A stretch of 64,000 bases of DNA, taken from the NCBI GenBank assembly GCA_035041965.1, contig JAPYMA010000251.1:1-64000 (forward strand), written 5' to 3'. The position numbers and the translations under genes are program-made. The stretch is from Anisakis pegreffii (lineage: Eukaryota > Nematoda > Chromadorea > Rhabditida > Anisakidae). Below are positions 10,501-22,597 of the stretch, piece after piece. The first letter of the stretch is position 1. The number at the start of each line of letters is the position of its first letter. The notes under the pieces are model-generated. The model was given only the letters and a program-made list of their open reading frames with translations, did no database searches and was not told the DNA's origin.

Positions 10501-13500
10501 AAATTCTAACGAAAATTTCGAATTCTAACGAGAATTCGAAATTTCGCTAAGCGAGAAATTTCATTCATTCAGGATGGGCATATGAACGAATTGATGGTCA
10601 CGTGCGGGCAGTCGATCGATTCGAAGCGGTGAACAGTTTTCAGAGCTCTAATTCGGATATATTCTGTTTTTTGTTATCCACTCGAGCTGGTGGATTGGGA
10701 CTAACACTGACTGGTGCAGACACGGTGGTGTTCATTGATGCGGACTTCAACCCCCAAAATGACATTCAAGCTGCCGCGAGATGTCATCGAATTGGACAAA
10801 GCAAGTGGGTGAATCGGTTAACTTCAGACCTCTGTTTTGTCTGCACTCGAACATTTTCTCGTTTGTTTTGGATGCGCGACGGAGGAAGGGAATACTGCAC
10901 TCATTCAATGATAGGTCTGCAGTCTGTAGTCTGCAATAGCATTCATTCTTGGTTTCATAAAAATCAGGATATCTGGATAGGGAGCAATCCGGTATGTGAA
11001 CCGAATGTGTGAAAGGATAAGTGTCCTGTTAGCCGTTATTTTCGTTGTTTTTAGCCGTAAACGATCAAAACAATTTTCGCCACCTTAAACTTCCGCTTTC
11101 AGACATGTGAAAATAATTCGATTGGTAACGAAGAACACGGTTGAAGATTTGATTGAATGTTATGCATCCAGAAAGCTGCATATGACAAATAGAATTATGT
11201 ATTCGGATGAGTTGATTCAAAGTAAGCGTGACTGAATCACGTTATTATTTTCATTATTATCATTATAATTCTTAATTTCATCGTCATTTTGAATGACGAT
11301 TCTTATAAAACGAGCGGTGCTCTCGACTCTCACTTGTTGGGTTGATTATGTTGGAAAGGTAGCCTTCAGGTAGCAATATATCATATTGACATTGCTGTCG
11401 TGTTTATTATTTGATTAACGTGTTGATATTTTGTATATTTGAGATATTTGAGAACAGTTCTTGTTGCAAAATGATGATTCGTGAAATCAGTTAACAAAAT
11501 AGTTTATTGTATTGGAATGCGAACGAATTCAGATGAGAAGCTGACAGCAGTGGAATTGGAGCGAATGATAATGCATGGACTGAAGCATCTGAGCGATGAT
11601 GAGCAAGATATGTTGAATGCTGCGAGTTCAATGAGCGATCGAGAATTGGAGCAAATTATTGGACAAACTGATGAGAGCGGAAACTGGGTGGAGAAGAAAG
11701 GTGATGAAAAGAAAGAAGCAATTCCAAAGGTCAGTAAAAAATTGATTGTACCGTCTGGGATTTTCCTCATTTCCCATTTTTCGTTTCACGCTTTTTCGAA
11801 AATATAGGAAAGCGGTGAAACGTCAGCGGTCGAAGTGGAAAACTCTGATAAAATTGAACGAGAATCAGACGAAGTCGATTCGACGAATGGAGGCGATGAA
11901 ATACCAAATATGTACGTATTCGAAGGTAGGAATTAAGTGTTGTTACACTACGAGAAATAATAATAACAAGAATGATGGTGATAAGAGTACAACTGATAAT
12001 AGGTGCGTATTTGAAGGACATGATTACAAGAAAGAACGTGAGGCGTTGCTGAAGATCGTTGCTGAAAATGATAAGGATAACAAGGAATTGGCTGGAATAT
12101 CGGTGCAAAATGGTTGGTGAAGTGAACTTTTTGACTCGATTGAATCTTTTCCGATTGACTGATATCAATTCGATGGTTTGAAGCGGTCGGTTATTATAAT
12201 CATCTCTAAACGAATGACTACGTCGGCTAAGAACGAATGACTAAGGTGATATTCGTATGGAGTTTTCTGTACGATACGAATCACATCTTGCAGCTCGAAT
12301 CCGAAACGTTTTACACCTGAAACAAGGGATCAAGGAAGAAGATGGTGAGACAAAACAATCAGAAAGCGCACGGAGATTGGAGGAAGTAAAGATTGAGAGA
12401 GCGCGGAAAGCGGCCGAGAGAAAGGCGAAATTCTGGGCTGACAACGGTTTGCAATCGCGTTTTGATGTCGTTTTCGGGAACAGATTTTTGAGTTGCCGTA
12501 TTTTGCAGAGAAAGCGAACTTATTTACTGTTGCGTTCATTACATATCCATTCATCATTTATTCATCTCCCAATTTCATTGTTTATTAAAGGTTACGTGAG
12601 CACAAATTTGCCACTCCCAAGCGTCGCAAATAACGATGAGAACGATTCTGGTGATCTTCTGTTGGATAGTGAGGCCTTAGATGGAACGACGGACCGCAAC
12701 TCGAACAGAGAAGATGGCGAACGAATGCCGACAGAAACTGCTGAAAATATTAGAAGATGTTCTGCAGATTCGGATTCGTTGGATGATCAGAACAGTAACG
12801 ATGACGAAGATGAAAGTTATTATGGACCGTATTATGTGAATGGTGACGTAACAAAACCATTGCGAGCAGACGGCGATCGTTGTAAACATGCGTTAATAGT
12901 ACATGCAATTGATAACAGTGGTTAGTGTTTATGGGTTTGGTTCGTTTAATTGTATCTATAGCTTAAAACATTTTGTTGATTTGTTATGTTATGCAAGTGG
13001 TTAATGCATGTTTTGTTGTGTGAAGTTAGTTAAATTATTGTGCATTCAGCTCACTTCTTGCGAAAGCTTCATAGAATTAATTCTCTGTCATTACGTGCGT
13101 TGACAGCTTAGAAGAAATCACTGTATTTCCTTTGATTTAGCGAGAGAAGTTGATTCTGATCGAGCAGCATTGAAAATATTGAGCGAGTTTATGTAACGAT
13201 TCTAGAACTGAAATATTAAAATAATACGGTGGTTCTCATTTAGTAGTGCGATCTGAATTGGTTGCAGAATTGTTATTTTCAGTTATTTATGGCGAAGTCG
13301 TTGGTGAGAATTGCTGATTCTATATTGATTCCTTTTTCAACTTTAAGGTGTGTTCGGAAATGGCGGAGTCTTCACTGCACTCCGTAAGAAGGATTCACGT
13401 ATTCCGGAAGCGTATGAACTGGCAGCGAAAATGAACGATCTCTATTTAGGTCATGCACATTTGATTGCAAATGTCGGTGAGAGCGTGGAACGAGAAGACG

Positions 13501-15903
13501 TCTCTGAAGATTCTGGAGGTGTTTGTTTAGGAAAACGTTTGTGAATTTGTTCATCATGAGTCGTTTTAATCCTCAGTGTAAAGCTCTTTCAAGGTTCTGG
13601 TTTTATTGTTTTAATCGCAGGTACTCCTACAACTAATAGATGTGACAAATCTTCAGAAACGACAACGGCTCAACAAAATAATGAACTTAATGGTGGGAAG
13701 AATGCGAAAAGTTGGACTCGTCGACAGTCTGTAGTTCTACTTGTCGTTCAGCAGAAAAAGTTTAGAAGTTAGTTGACTGACTGTTTTTATTACAGTTATG
13801 TATTTCACTGTAATTATTGCTGCTGTCTTTTTTGTTATTGTTGTCATTACTATTATTATTGCTATTGTTATTATCATTATATCCATTAATGTTATCATTC
13901 CTCGTGGAAAGTTGACAAAAACACGAAGAGATGCGTTGATTACATTCATGTTTGGTTCAGTATTTACCAACGAGAGATTGTTCGCTGAAAGCTTACAACG
14001 TTTGTGTGCATACGCAACAAGAGTGAATGCAAGAAGTGTGCACCTCCCACTACTAGACAACCAAATGCCTGGCAAAAATTGGTATTCCGTGAAACGCCTC
14101 ATCAAGAAGCGTCTCACCGATAAACGAATCCACACCTATTTTTACTATTACCGTCGTCCAACGCCACCTACAAAACCCCAGCAAGACGTCAATCAAAAGC
14201 ACCAAGATCGAGAACGTAAGCAGCAACACAGCCGTGACAAACGGCAAAGTGGGTTCATTGTTATGTTGATAGGATTTATTTGTTTATGTATGCGATAACA
14301 TCTGAGTGAAAGGAAGGCAGAGATGGTACTCAGTGTCTATGCGAATTTTGTCGTTGTTGTCACGTAGTCGTAGTGATGTGGTGATAATGAGATAAGAATC
14401 TCTTTTTAGTTCATTTTAGATAACCGTGGTAACAGTAACAAGGTTGATGGGTCGCATCTAGAAGATAGAAGAAGGAAGGATGGCAGAAAACGAAGGATGA
14501 ATTCAAGTGAATACGATGGTGGCGAGGGGACAAGCAAGAACTATACCCCCAAGAAACGAAACGAAATGGTTCGTTGGAAAAGATATTCTCTATGATGATG
14601 AGGAATTTTATCGTGAATTTTGAAGAACATTTTGTAACTGTGTATTTTGTAGAAATTTTGCTAACTATAAGTTTTTAATTGATGCATTTACGAAGCAGGG
14701 CGATGTTGTGAGTGTTGGAGTGCATCATAGATTAGTTTCAGTCGTGTGGCTGCTCAGGTTTCAGTATGAAGCCGAGGTGAACCTCAGGCCCAGAGTAGGT
14801 CGTCGGCTGAGCCTAGCCGTTCATGTCAACCAAAAGCAAGACTTAGCCGTAGCCTAAAGTTTATGCGTAGCCGCACCTCTTAACTACAGGATTCCTGAAA
14901 TCTCTTCAATTCTCTATCAATTCAGCACTCTTCCTAGCATACTAGTGAGAAGTACTATTGCTGAATAAAATAGTTAATAAAAAGAAACGCGATGAGATGT
15001 TTTTGCATTCATTTAGATCCCTGAAAAAGTTTGTATTTAGGTGTCTTGTTTCATCGATTAGTGTTATTTGTGTTGTTTGTAGAGAACAAGATGCAAGGAC
15101 AATGATGATGATGATGATGAATCCGAAGTAATCGATCGTGAATTGGATGCTCAAGAGGGCGATGAAGTCGAAGAAATAGTGGATTCAGAAGAGGAACGGG
15201 CCGAGGAAATGGAAGAGAATGAATTTGAAAGTAAGGAGCAAGACGTTGACGGCAGCAGTAGCGATGAGAACGGTGTGTGTTCATAACGTCAGTAGTGTTA
15301 TTGTTGACCCAGAGCAGTGGTCGACTACCTCTTAGGTGTATTGTGAGATTTTGATAGTGATATTCAGTTCCGCACGACTCCGACGTAGGTAATAATGTTG
15401 ATGAGAAGAGTTTAGATGATTACGTTGGTTGTTCGGCAGCGATCAGACGTCGCATGAGGAAAATATTCGAACGATATGTGTTTTGGATTGGCGAATTGTG
15501 TGAGAATGAACGTCAAAAATACGCAAGCTTGATTGAAAAATATGGCGGTGACGCTATCACTGAACAGGAACAGATAGAATTGGTAAGTTGTTATTCTGAA
15601 TTTTTTGTGATTTCATTATCCTTCAGGTAACTTTATCGTTGTTGTTCATATAGTTACTGGTATCGTTGTTATTACAAAATGATTGGCCGTTGGAAATTGG
15701 AAGAAATTGTTAAGAAGAAGATTATGTTCTAGGCAAATGTGGCGTTATGGGATGATTCTGAAGGAGAAGCGAATAGCGAAGTGATGAGAAAATTGAAGGA
15801 ATCATTACCTGAAGAATGTGTGATCATTTCAAAAGACTGGATCGATCAGTGTCAACGAGTTGGAAAATTGATCGATCAAAGGGCTTTTTTGTTTACGGCA
15901 TAA
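7526..15903 (+). CDS. CHD1L: CHD1L/ALC1-like SNF2 chromatin remodeller with macro and BRCT domains
   Basis: Poly(ADP-ribose)-activated nucleosome remodeller of DNA repair. I trace 21 exons with consistent phase: 7526-7752, 7873-7990, 8483-8596, 8690-8846, 9363-9521, 9605-9733, 10153-10323, 10573-10804, 11103-11221, 11533-11729, 11808-11911, 12003-12112, 12294-12446, 12591-12920, 13348-13518, 13621-13767, 13961-14215, 14420-14568, 15083-15272, 15389-15582, 15733-15903. The product is about 1198 aa against about 900 for human CHD1L. Seen in order: Walker A in DEMGLGKT; motif II as DEAQ rather than DEAH; helicase-C with [15 protein letters not shown] and AARCHRIGQ; the linker motif VFEGHDY; a macro domain ([38 protein letters not shown]); an Asp/Glu-rich stretch; and a BRCT domain ([26 protein letters not shown]). 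The 5' end is unresolved: the frame opens at 7487 without an ATG, and a phase-compatible exon ending at about 7369 (donor GTAAGT) may precede it. Exon 18's end is approximate. Confidence 0.9.
14690..14890. repeat. Dispersed repeat relic in a CHD1L intron
   Basis: A GC-richer stretch containing CAGGTTTCAGTATGAAG, then GAGGTGAACCTCAGGCC and AGAGTAGGTC. A similar series of words in the same order occurs at about 62220-62310, inside the last Tudor-gene intron. This looks like two diverged copies of one dispersed element. Confidence 0.45.
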
Positions 15904-17050
15904 GATACCTCTTTTATGATTTTTTGTTCTATATTTGGTAAGTATCCCGCTGTTGATAGCGATAACGTCATACTGATCCTTGTGGATATTTCATCATAAT
16001 AATTATTGTTATCATTATCATCAGCATTTAGTGTGTAGAATTTTTTGAGATCTCTTCCATTGTACGGTTGGAAAATTGACATCTGCACTCTTTGTGTGAT
16101 TTAGTCGTATTCCGTTTTCTGTCATTATTGTTTTCTTGTTATTGTTTCATGATTCCATCATTCTGTTATTGTTTTCTTGTTCAATGATGTTATTATTGTA
16201 ATTATCTCCCTCAGTGACATTTATATTCCGTTTTCCTTTCATTATCCAACCAGTAAAACAATTCTCGCTTCATTTTCATATTTGCAATGTTTTCCTTTCA
16301 TGAATCTTCGTTTCTGTCTTTAAGATTTTTGCGGTGTATTTTCGATGAGTTGTCTGGTGATTTTAGAGATCCGTTGTGAATTTTTGCAATGCTTTCAAGA
16401 TCTGTCATCTGCTCTACAAAAATTTGTTTAGAAATCAGAATTCTTTCATGTTTTTGTTTATTGATAGTATCATTTTGATGTTCTCGTCATCATAGTTATC
16501 TCTATCGTCGTAGAGCGTTGCAATTCTCTGAAAGATTTCTCACCTTTTCTATATAGCATCATGTCTGTGTTCATTGAAACTTCTCATTTTTATTAGATCT
16601 CAGTCATTTTTATTTGATATTCGTATATATGCATATGATGATTGCGTGTTTTTTATGCCTTCGAAAACTGTTAAATAAATTCTTCATTTTATTTTTGTTT
16701 GTTATTGAATTTGGTTTCGATGGAACGAACCGAATCGTTATGAGGAACGAGCTTGCAGTCGCAAAGTTATTTCTTCCATTGATATTTCATTGACTTCAAT
16801 TTAGGAATTTTCAGAAATTTTGGAGATTTTCTTTTGTTAAATGATAGTATGCATATGTATGTGATAGAATGTGATGCGGACCGGCTTTCGGTAATGTAGG
16901 TGTGGAGTTGTGTTATTGATAGAGTAACAGATTAGCAACGAAAACGTTGGCTGTCCCTTCTGATACTTTAGACAACTGAAATGTTCGATACGATATGAAA
17001 CGTTAAGTTTAATGGAATAAGTGACTTTTTGAAGAAATATTGAAAATTCA
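15904..17050. other. Intergenic, AT-rich, no gene seen
   Basis: T-rich sequence holding the CHD1L 3' end (AAATAAA-like words near 16670) and the region upstream of the TFIIB gene. I recognise no RNA gene or repeat. Confidence 0.6.
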
Positions 17051-17069
17051 GGACAGAAGTAAAGGAAAA

Positions 17070-19210
17070 ATGTCTGTGGTATGCCCCATACATCCTGGTG
17101 CGCATTTGGTTGAGGACCATCGTGCCGGGGACTTGATTTGTCCCGAATGTGGACTTGTGGTTGGTGATAGGTTGGTGGAGTTGATTAATTGTTGTATTGC
17201 ATCATCTGTTGTTATTGCTATGGTTATTGTAGACTGGTTGACGTTGGAACAGAATGGCGATCATTCAGTAACGAAAAGTCTGGCGCTGACCCGTCGCGTG
17301 TCGGCGCACCGGAGAACCCGTTATTGGGCAGTTCTGATCTGTCCACTTCAATTGCTGTTGGCTTTGGAGGTTCGGAAGGTGATCAGAGGTGATTACCATT
17401 ACATATCAGTTTTATTATCATCTACCTTATATATCGTCGATGTTATCAAGCCTGAGCCAGGCTACGATTTGGCTTTATATGATGACCACTTCGTAGGATT
17501 ATTGTCATCGTCAAACTATTCAGTTGTTAGTATTATTGTATTTAAAATTTTTTTAAAAATTGATTGGAGTCTCTAAATTCGTATTACAGTTTGGCGAATG
17601 CGCAACGTCGGACGATGAACAACACGGATCGTCAAATGTCCCAAGCAATGAGTGTAATACGTGAAATGAGCGCCAGAATTCACCTGTCGAAATCGATTGA
17701 GGTAATTTTTTTTGGATTTTTTCCTGGAAAAATTCAATATTCACGAAAAACCCTTTTCCAAGCTGTTATCCATCGCAAAAATACTTTCGAACTGTCTAGT
17801 TCTAATCGCATTGCGAAACTATCGTAATTTTGAGGATAACGCAGCCAAAGTCTTCAAAGACGTGCTCGACAGTAAGGCACTGAAAGGAAAAAACAACGAG
17901 GCGCAAGCGGCTGCCTGTTTGTACATTGCTTGCAGAAAAGAAGGAGTACCAAGGACATTTAAAGGTTTCTTTTTAATGGTTTTTTTGCGTTATTACTTCA
18001 TATATGTATTTGCTGGGTCAACGTTGATTTAGTGCAGATAATAGGCAAAGAGACGAGTGTGTTCAGAGATTCATATAAAAAACACTGATATTCAAAACAA
18101 ATACAATGACGATTCTGCTAAGCTTTTATTAATCGTTTTTTCTCAAAGAGATATTCTTCAGAGATTTGTGCCGCATCGCGAGTGTCGAAGAAAGAAATTG
18201 GGCGGTGTTTCAAGTTGATCATCAAATCGTTGGAAACAAATTTGGAACAAATTACGAGCGCAGATTTTATGGTTCGTTGCTTGTGATAATAATTCCCGTT
18301 GTTGTTACTATGTGCCACAGTTATTATCGCTTTCGCTATAATTCAATGTGGTTTATAGTCTCGTTTCTGCGGAAACCTTGGTCTGTCGCATTCAATTCAA
18401 GCGGCAGCCACACGAATCGCTAAAAAGGCTGTTGAGCTGGATCTAGTTGCCGGGTGAGTTATAATTACTGTTGTTGTTGTTGCTTGCTTACTTTTTGTTA
18501 TCAGTCGTTTCTCATTTGCGTAAAGAATCTCTGAATGACACTCAATCGTTCCAGTCGGAGTCCAATTTCGATCGCTGCAGCCGCGATCTATATGGCATCG
18601 CAGGCATCGAACGATAAGAAAACAGCAAAAGGTTCGCTCAATTTTATTTACTTCCAGCTTCATGTTCGAATCAAATTTGCGAGTTTTTGTTCGTTCCGTC
18701 AGTTTGAATAGATGAGAAATTTGATTTATTTCAAGTGCTACCAGTGTTAGAAGCATTCAAATGTTCAAGTGTATAATAAATGCGGAACGATTAAATGATA
18801 TACTCTCGTTTGAAATAATGATTCGTGTTGAATATGGTTTCATCCGTACGATTATGCATATTTAAGAGATGTTTTGCAAATTATTCTGAGGCTGTGAATA
18901 GAACCATGCAAATTTTTCCAAAAGTGTATGAATTTCTGCATGGTTTCTCTCTGCAGTTGGGTTTGAGTTTGATTTTGCTGATTGTGAATAAATTATAGTT
19001 AATTTATAACAATGCGAAGAATATCGTTTACTCAAAATCAATTCAGTTTTCATTTGTGTCATTTATATTTCAGAAATTGGTGAGATAGCTGGAGCGGCTG
19101 AGGTGACCGTCAAGCAGACCTACAGGCTGCTTTTTCCACGAGCCAAGGAACTCTTCCCGGAAGACTTCAAATTCGCGAGCAGTGGCATTGATTCGCTACC
19201 ATTTTCGTGA
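17070..19210 (+). CDS. GTF2B: Transcription initiation factor TFIIB
   Basis: TFIIB bridges TBP-bound promoter DNA and RNA polymerase II. Eight exons give 305 aa, close to the usual length of about 316: 17070-17170, 17233-17388, 17590-17701, 17835-17964, 18162-18271, 18359-18453, 18555-18631, 19074-19210. The N-terminal zinc ribbon has C5, H8, C24 and C27 ([12 protein letters not shown]). It is followed by the B-reader/linker ([17 protein letters not shown]) and two cyclin folds ([55 protein letters not shown] helix). The ATG lies 18 nt after an acceptor (AAAATTCAG/GAC) with no preceding exon, so the mRNA is probably trans-spliced. The protein ends [14 protein letters not shown]. Family assignment is secure. 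Confidence 0.96.
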
Positions 19211-21490
19211 TCAGTCTTGGCGATTTTTTTCTACTATGAAAACTTTCACTACCTTGCATCCTTTAATTATATTCAAATTCAAATGTTTTATTTTCTCATT
19301 GTCAGTAAGTTTCAGTATCACCATTTTGTTTTCCTTCCGATCAGTTTGTGAATGCAGATGATCAATTATTTATTTGTTTGTGTGTGAGGACATAATTTGA
19401 ATTGTTACGTATATTTCCTCTCCATAATAATAATAATACTAATATTAATGTATTATTTTATTGTCACTGGATAGTATTATTCAATGATTGTCATAATATA
19501 CAGAAATGTATCGCAATATAATATCTCTGAATGAGTCGCTAGCTCTTGCAGACCAATCGTCCCTGAGCAGAGTATATTCCAGATGAGGTTGCATTTAATA
19601 TACAAATGTATTCTCTTCGGTCGTATCTCTTGAGTCCTTTGTAATCGTTCGTTTTTATTGTGTGTACATTCATCCATGCTATTTGTGTGTTATTCATTCA
19701 TACGCTTTTTATTAACTTCATCTCTATAAAGTTCCTCCTTGCAGTCGTATATCTTGTTTGATGTATCTTGAAGATTTTATGAATGAGAGCTGATAAAGAC
19801 TTGCTACAGTCGTAGTTACTGATGGTATCCGACCGACGGTCGTCCAAAAAATCCAACAATTTCGGTCGAAATTCCGATCGAATAATTCGGTCGATTTTGA
19901 TTGTCGGAATGATGAAACGTCAAAAATCAAGGAATCTCGCTCAGACCATATTAAACACTTGTATATTTAATGGATGCCACTGCATCACGGTACTAAAAGC
20001 AAAAGTACTATTACTCAAACCAATCCTGTAATTCAAAACGATTAATAGAGAATCGATAAGCTATGATGATCATTATGATATTTAACAATGATAATATACG
20101 AAGCGCAAGCATAAAGAAATTGTTGGTTCAAGGCTTTTGCCAATGGAGTTTGATTACAACAAAGGATTCGGAGAATAAAATTTTCCTTTTAAACTTACGA
20201 ATACGAAATTTTGCTGCAAGACATCTGCGAATTAAGTTGGATTACAATAAATGATTAAGTGCCCCTTCAAAGAATTCTCGATCTTCTCACTATGATATTA
20301 TAATCGTCAGAGTCATTGTTAAAAATAAGCGTGAATCTCATAATAATATTGCAAATCAAACAATGATTATAAGTAAAAGCCATGAAACGAACATTAAAAA
20401 AACGATACAAATGCAACAAATATCCGCAAAACCATCGTCATCACATTAAGAAAAGTATTGCAAACGAAGATACAAAATAGCTGCACGGTGCAAAATCGTC
20501 ACAGATCGCTAATCATTACGAAAAATCAATTAATCACATCAATGATAAAATTCAATAACTCTCAATAATTTCGAGATTCAATAACTCAATAATGCTAACC
20601 AACATCAACGAAAGTCACGTATGTATCATCACACCAGCAAGAACTAAGTGTCATAAAAGATTCAAAGCAATCACAAATAAAAACAACATCACTAGCGAAT
20701 GCGTATTCCATATGCACTTAACAACAAACAAAATATCGAAGAAGTTGATAAGTGTGACAAGCAATAATTCAACTTGACATAACTCTTCTTGTGGGAAAGG
20801 ATCAAATGATCGACGTACACGAACGCTCAGAAGCTGAATACTAGAATTAATTGATGTTTGATGAATAAATGATGCGAACAGTGATTGTGTGAAGGCTCAT
20901 AGGCCTTAGAATCAAGTGACAATCGCGACCGATCAACCGCTTGACCAAACCGAACAAGTGATTTCAAAAAAAATTCCATGGTCATAATAGAATTCGATTA
21001 ATGATGAGAAAACGAACGAAACGATATTAAGGAACACCAGGTAGCTGAACGAAGACTGGAAAAATATGCTGTGAATGGGAGGAACACTTCGAATTTATCG
21101 TCAGATTACTATGTTACTGTTTTCTGCTTTCGTCATTTTATTCAGTGTTGTTGCAAATAAAATACCAAAAGATCAATTCTGGTATTTTAAAAATTCATAG
21201 TTCCAAGGGTTTGCTTGGCCATCCTCTTTACGTATTCGATGAATGATGGCTATTCTATGTTTCCAAGTCCGTTAGTAGAGATCAGCAGAAAATGTGACCA
21301 AGCGATGTGTTGAATGAGTTCGATGTTTTGTTAAGAAATGCTGACTCGATGTGTTTATTATTATATTGCGTCGTATGTCCATATAATCAATAATGATTGG
21401 GTCCGTATAATCAATATGGGAATATAATAATATAAATAATATAATATGATCAATACGGGAAATATGATCAATATAATATAATCAATCCCA
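19211..21490. other. Intergenic, no gene seen
   Basis: About 2.3 kb of AT-rich sequence with only short open frames. An AT-rich run of words such as ATAATCAATA recurs at 21360-21500, immediately before the cecropin duplication. Confidence 0.6.
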
Positions 21491-21957
21491 TATAATCAAT
21501 ATCGGAAAGTAGCACAGAACCTCTGTGTTTGCCAAATCAATAATCCAAGTTAGAGTTTCCTGAAGGCAGATGATTCCCAGCGCTATTATCCTTAGCTGCG
21601 AGGAAAGCAGAATGCAAGGGAAGGAAGAATTTGATATTAGTGATATAGTGATATCAGGTATATTGCTAACAACAAAGAGGCATAAACTTGTGATGAGTTG
21701 GATTTGCTGATTAAATAAATAAATCAACAACGCATAAGGTAATCTCCGCACCAATCGCGTTGCAGTGTTTCATTTTGATAAGCAATCATCATATCCATCA
21801 AAATGGGTTTACTTGGAATAAATTGCAAAACACGAATTGTTATACATTTATTTATGTTCATACGAAATTTCGATGTACAAGTAACTGATTTTGCATTCAA
21901 AAGTGATATTTTTTTCATATTTATACATGATATACAAATGAACATGCTGATGTTTTG

Positions 21958-22396
21958 TTAGGCCACAACTTCGACTTCTTGGGGTTCTACAGCATCTGGA
22001 ACCCCTAATCCAAGTTCCGATCTAGTCCGGTCAATTTCAGTTTGAGAAATGTTATCATCAATAATGTCATCAATGTCATCAATATGACGACGATATCGTG
22101 GACCACCTTGTATGGCTATGGCAATACCTGAAAACTGAACTTCATGAAGACATTTGGATGGAGCGTTCGATAGAAGATTTTTTTAGAGACTGGAATATAT
22201 AGCAGTACATTCATTAGGCTGATTAACTCGGAAAATATCATCTAAAGATATTAACACAAAGTTCACCTTCAGCGATTCGTTTTTTTGCAGAATTTTCCAA
22301 TTTCTTCCACGTTTTACTCAACCAACTGCACTCCGATGGCTGTGCGATTAGGCAGAAAATGCACACAAATAGAATTATTCGTTGGATTGAGAACAT
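21958..22396 (-). CDS. Prepro-cecropin, cecropin P1-type antimicrobial peptide (copy 1)
   Basis: Secreted membrane-active peptide of innate immunity; this subfamily is known from ascaridoid nematodes. Two exons on the minus strand (22396-22267 and 22127-21958) encode 99 aa. Residues 1-23 form a hydrophobic signal peptide ending at a Cys. The mature peptide starts SWLSKTWKKLENSAKK and runs to GGPR (residues 24-54): an amphipathic basic helix, an AEG hinge and a hydrophobic helix. An acidic Asp/Glu-rich pro-region follows (residues 55-99, with YRRH just after the mature end). Compared with the cecropin P1 I recall, position 7 is Trp instead of Ala and position 19 is Ala instead of Ser. The intron falls inside the hinge Gly codon. 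The protein is identical to that of copy 2. Confidence 0.92.
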
Positions 22397-22474
22397 CTCT
22401 GTTCAAGTTGGGGTGAGGGCAGTACGGAACTGAAGCAGATGCAAGTGATGCTGTTCAATCGCAACGATTCGCCC

Positions 22475-22482
22475 ATTTTATA
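22475..22482 (-). promoter_or_regulatory. TATA box of cecropin copy 1
   Basis: TATAAAAT on the minus strand, about 80 bp upstream of the ATG, in the context GTGTATAAAATGGGC. A CTGCTTCAG acceptor-like site lies between it and the ATG. Confidence 0.6.
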
Positions 22483-22597
22483 CACTCCATTGCTGAACTG
22501 AAATCTGATCTGTATGATTCAGAGACAAAAATTATTAGTCATCAGCATTTTTTGTGGTCATTTTTTTGAATGAGTATCATGAATTCGCTTTGGTGCT

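Larger units (their letters stand above)
21505..22597. repeat. Left copy of a 1.1-kb direct duplication (cecropin unit)
   Basis: Aligns to 24353-25436 at a nearly constant offset of 2849/2848 bp with very few differences. One visible indel is a T run in the cecropin intron (7 T here, 6 in the right copy). Identity falls abruptly after the word AGTATCATGAATT at the right edge; beyond it the two flanks are only distantly similar. The unit contains the whole cecropin gene, about 450 bp downstream of it and about 200 bp upstream. Confidence 0.93.

Noticed and set aside
13798..14298. 166-codon frame beginning in an Ile/Val-rich run
   Set aside because: Its first part is an AT-repeat intron; only 13961-14215 is the real macro-domain exon.
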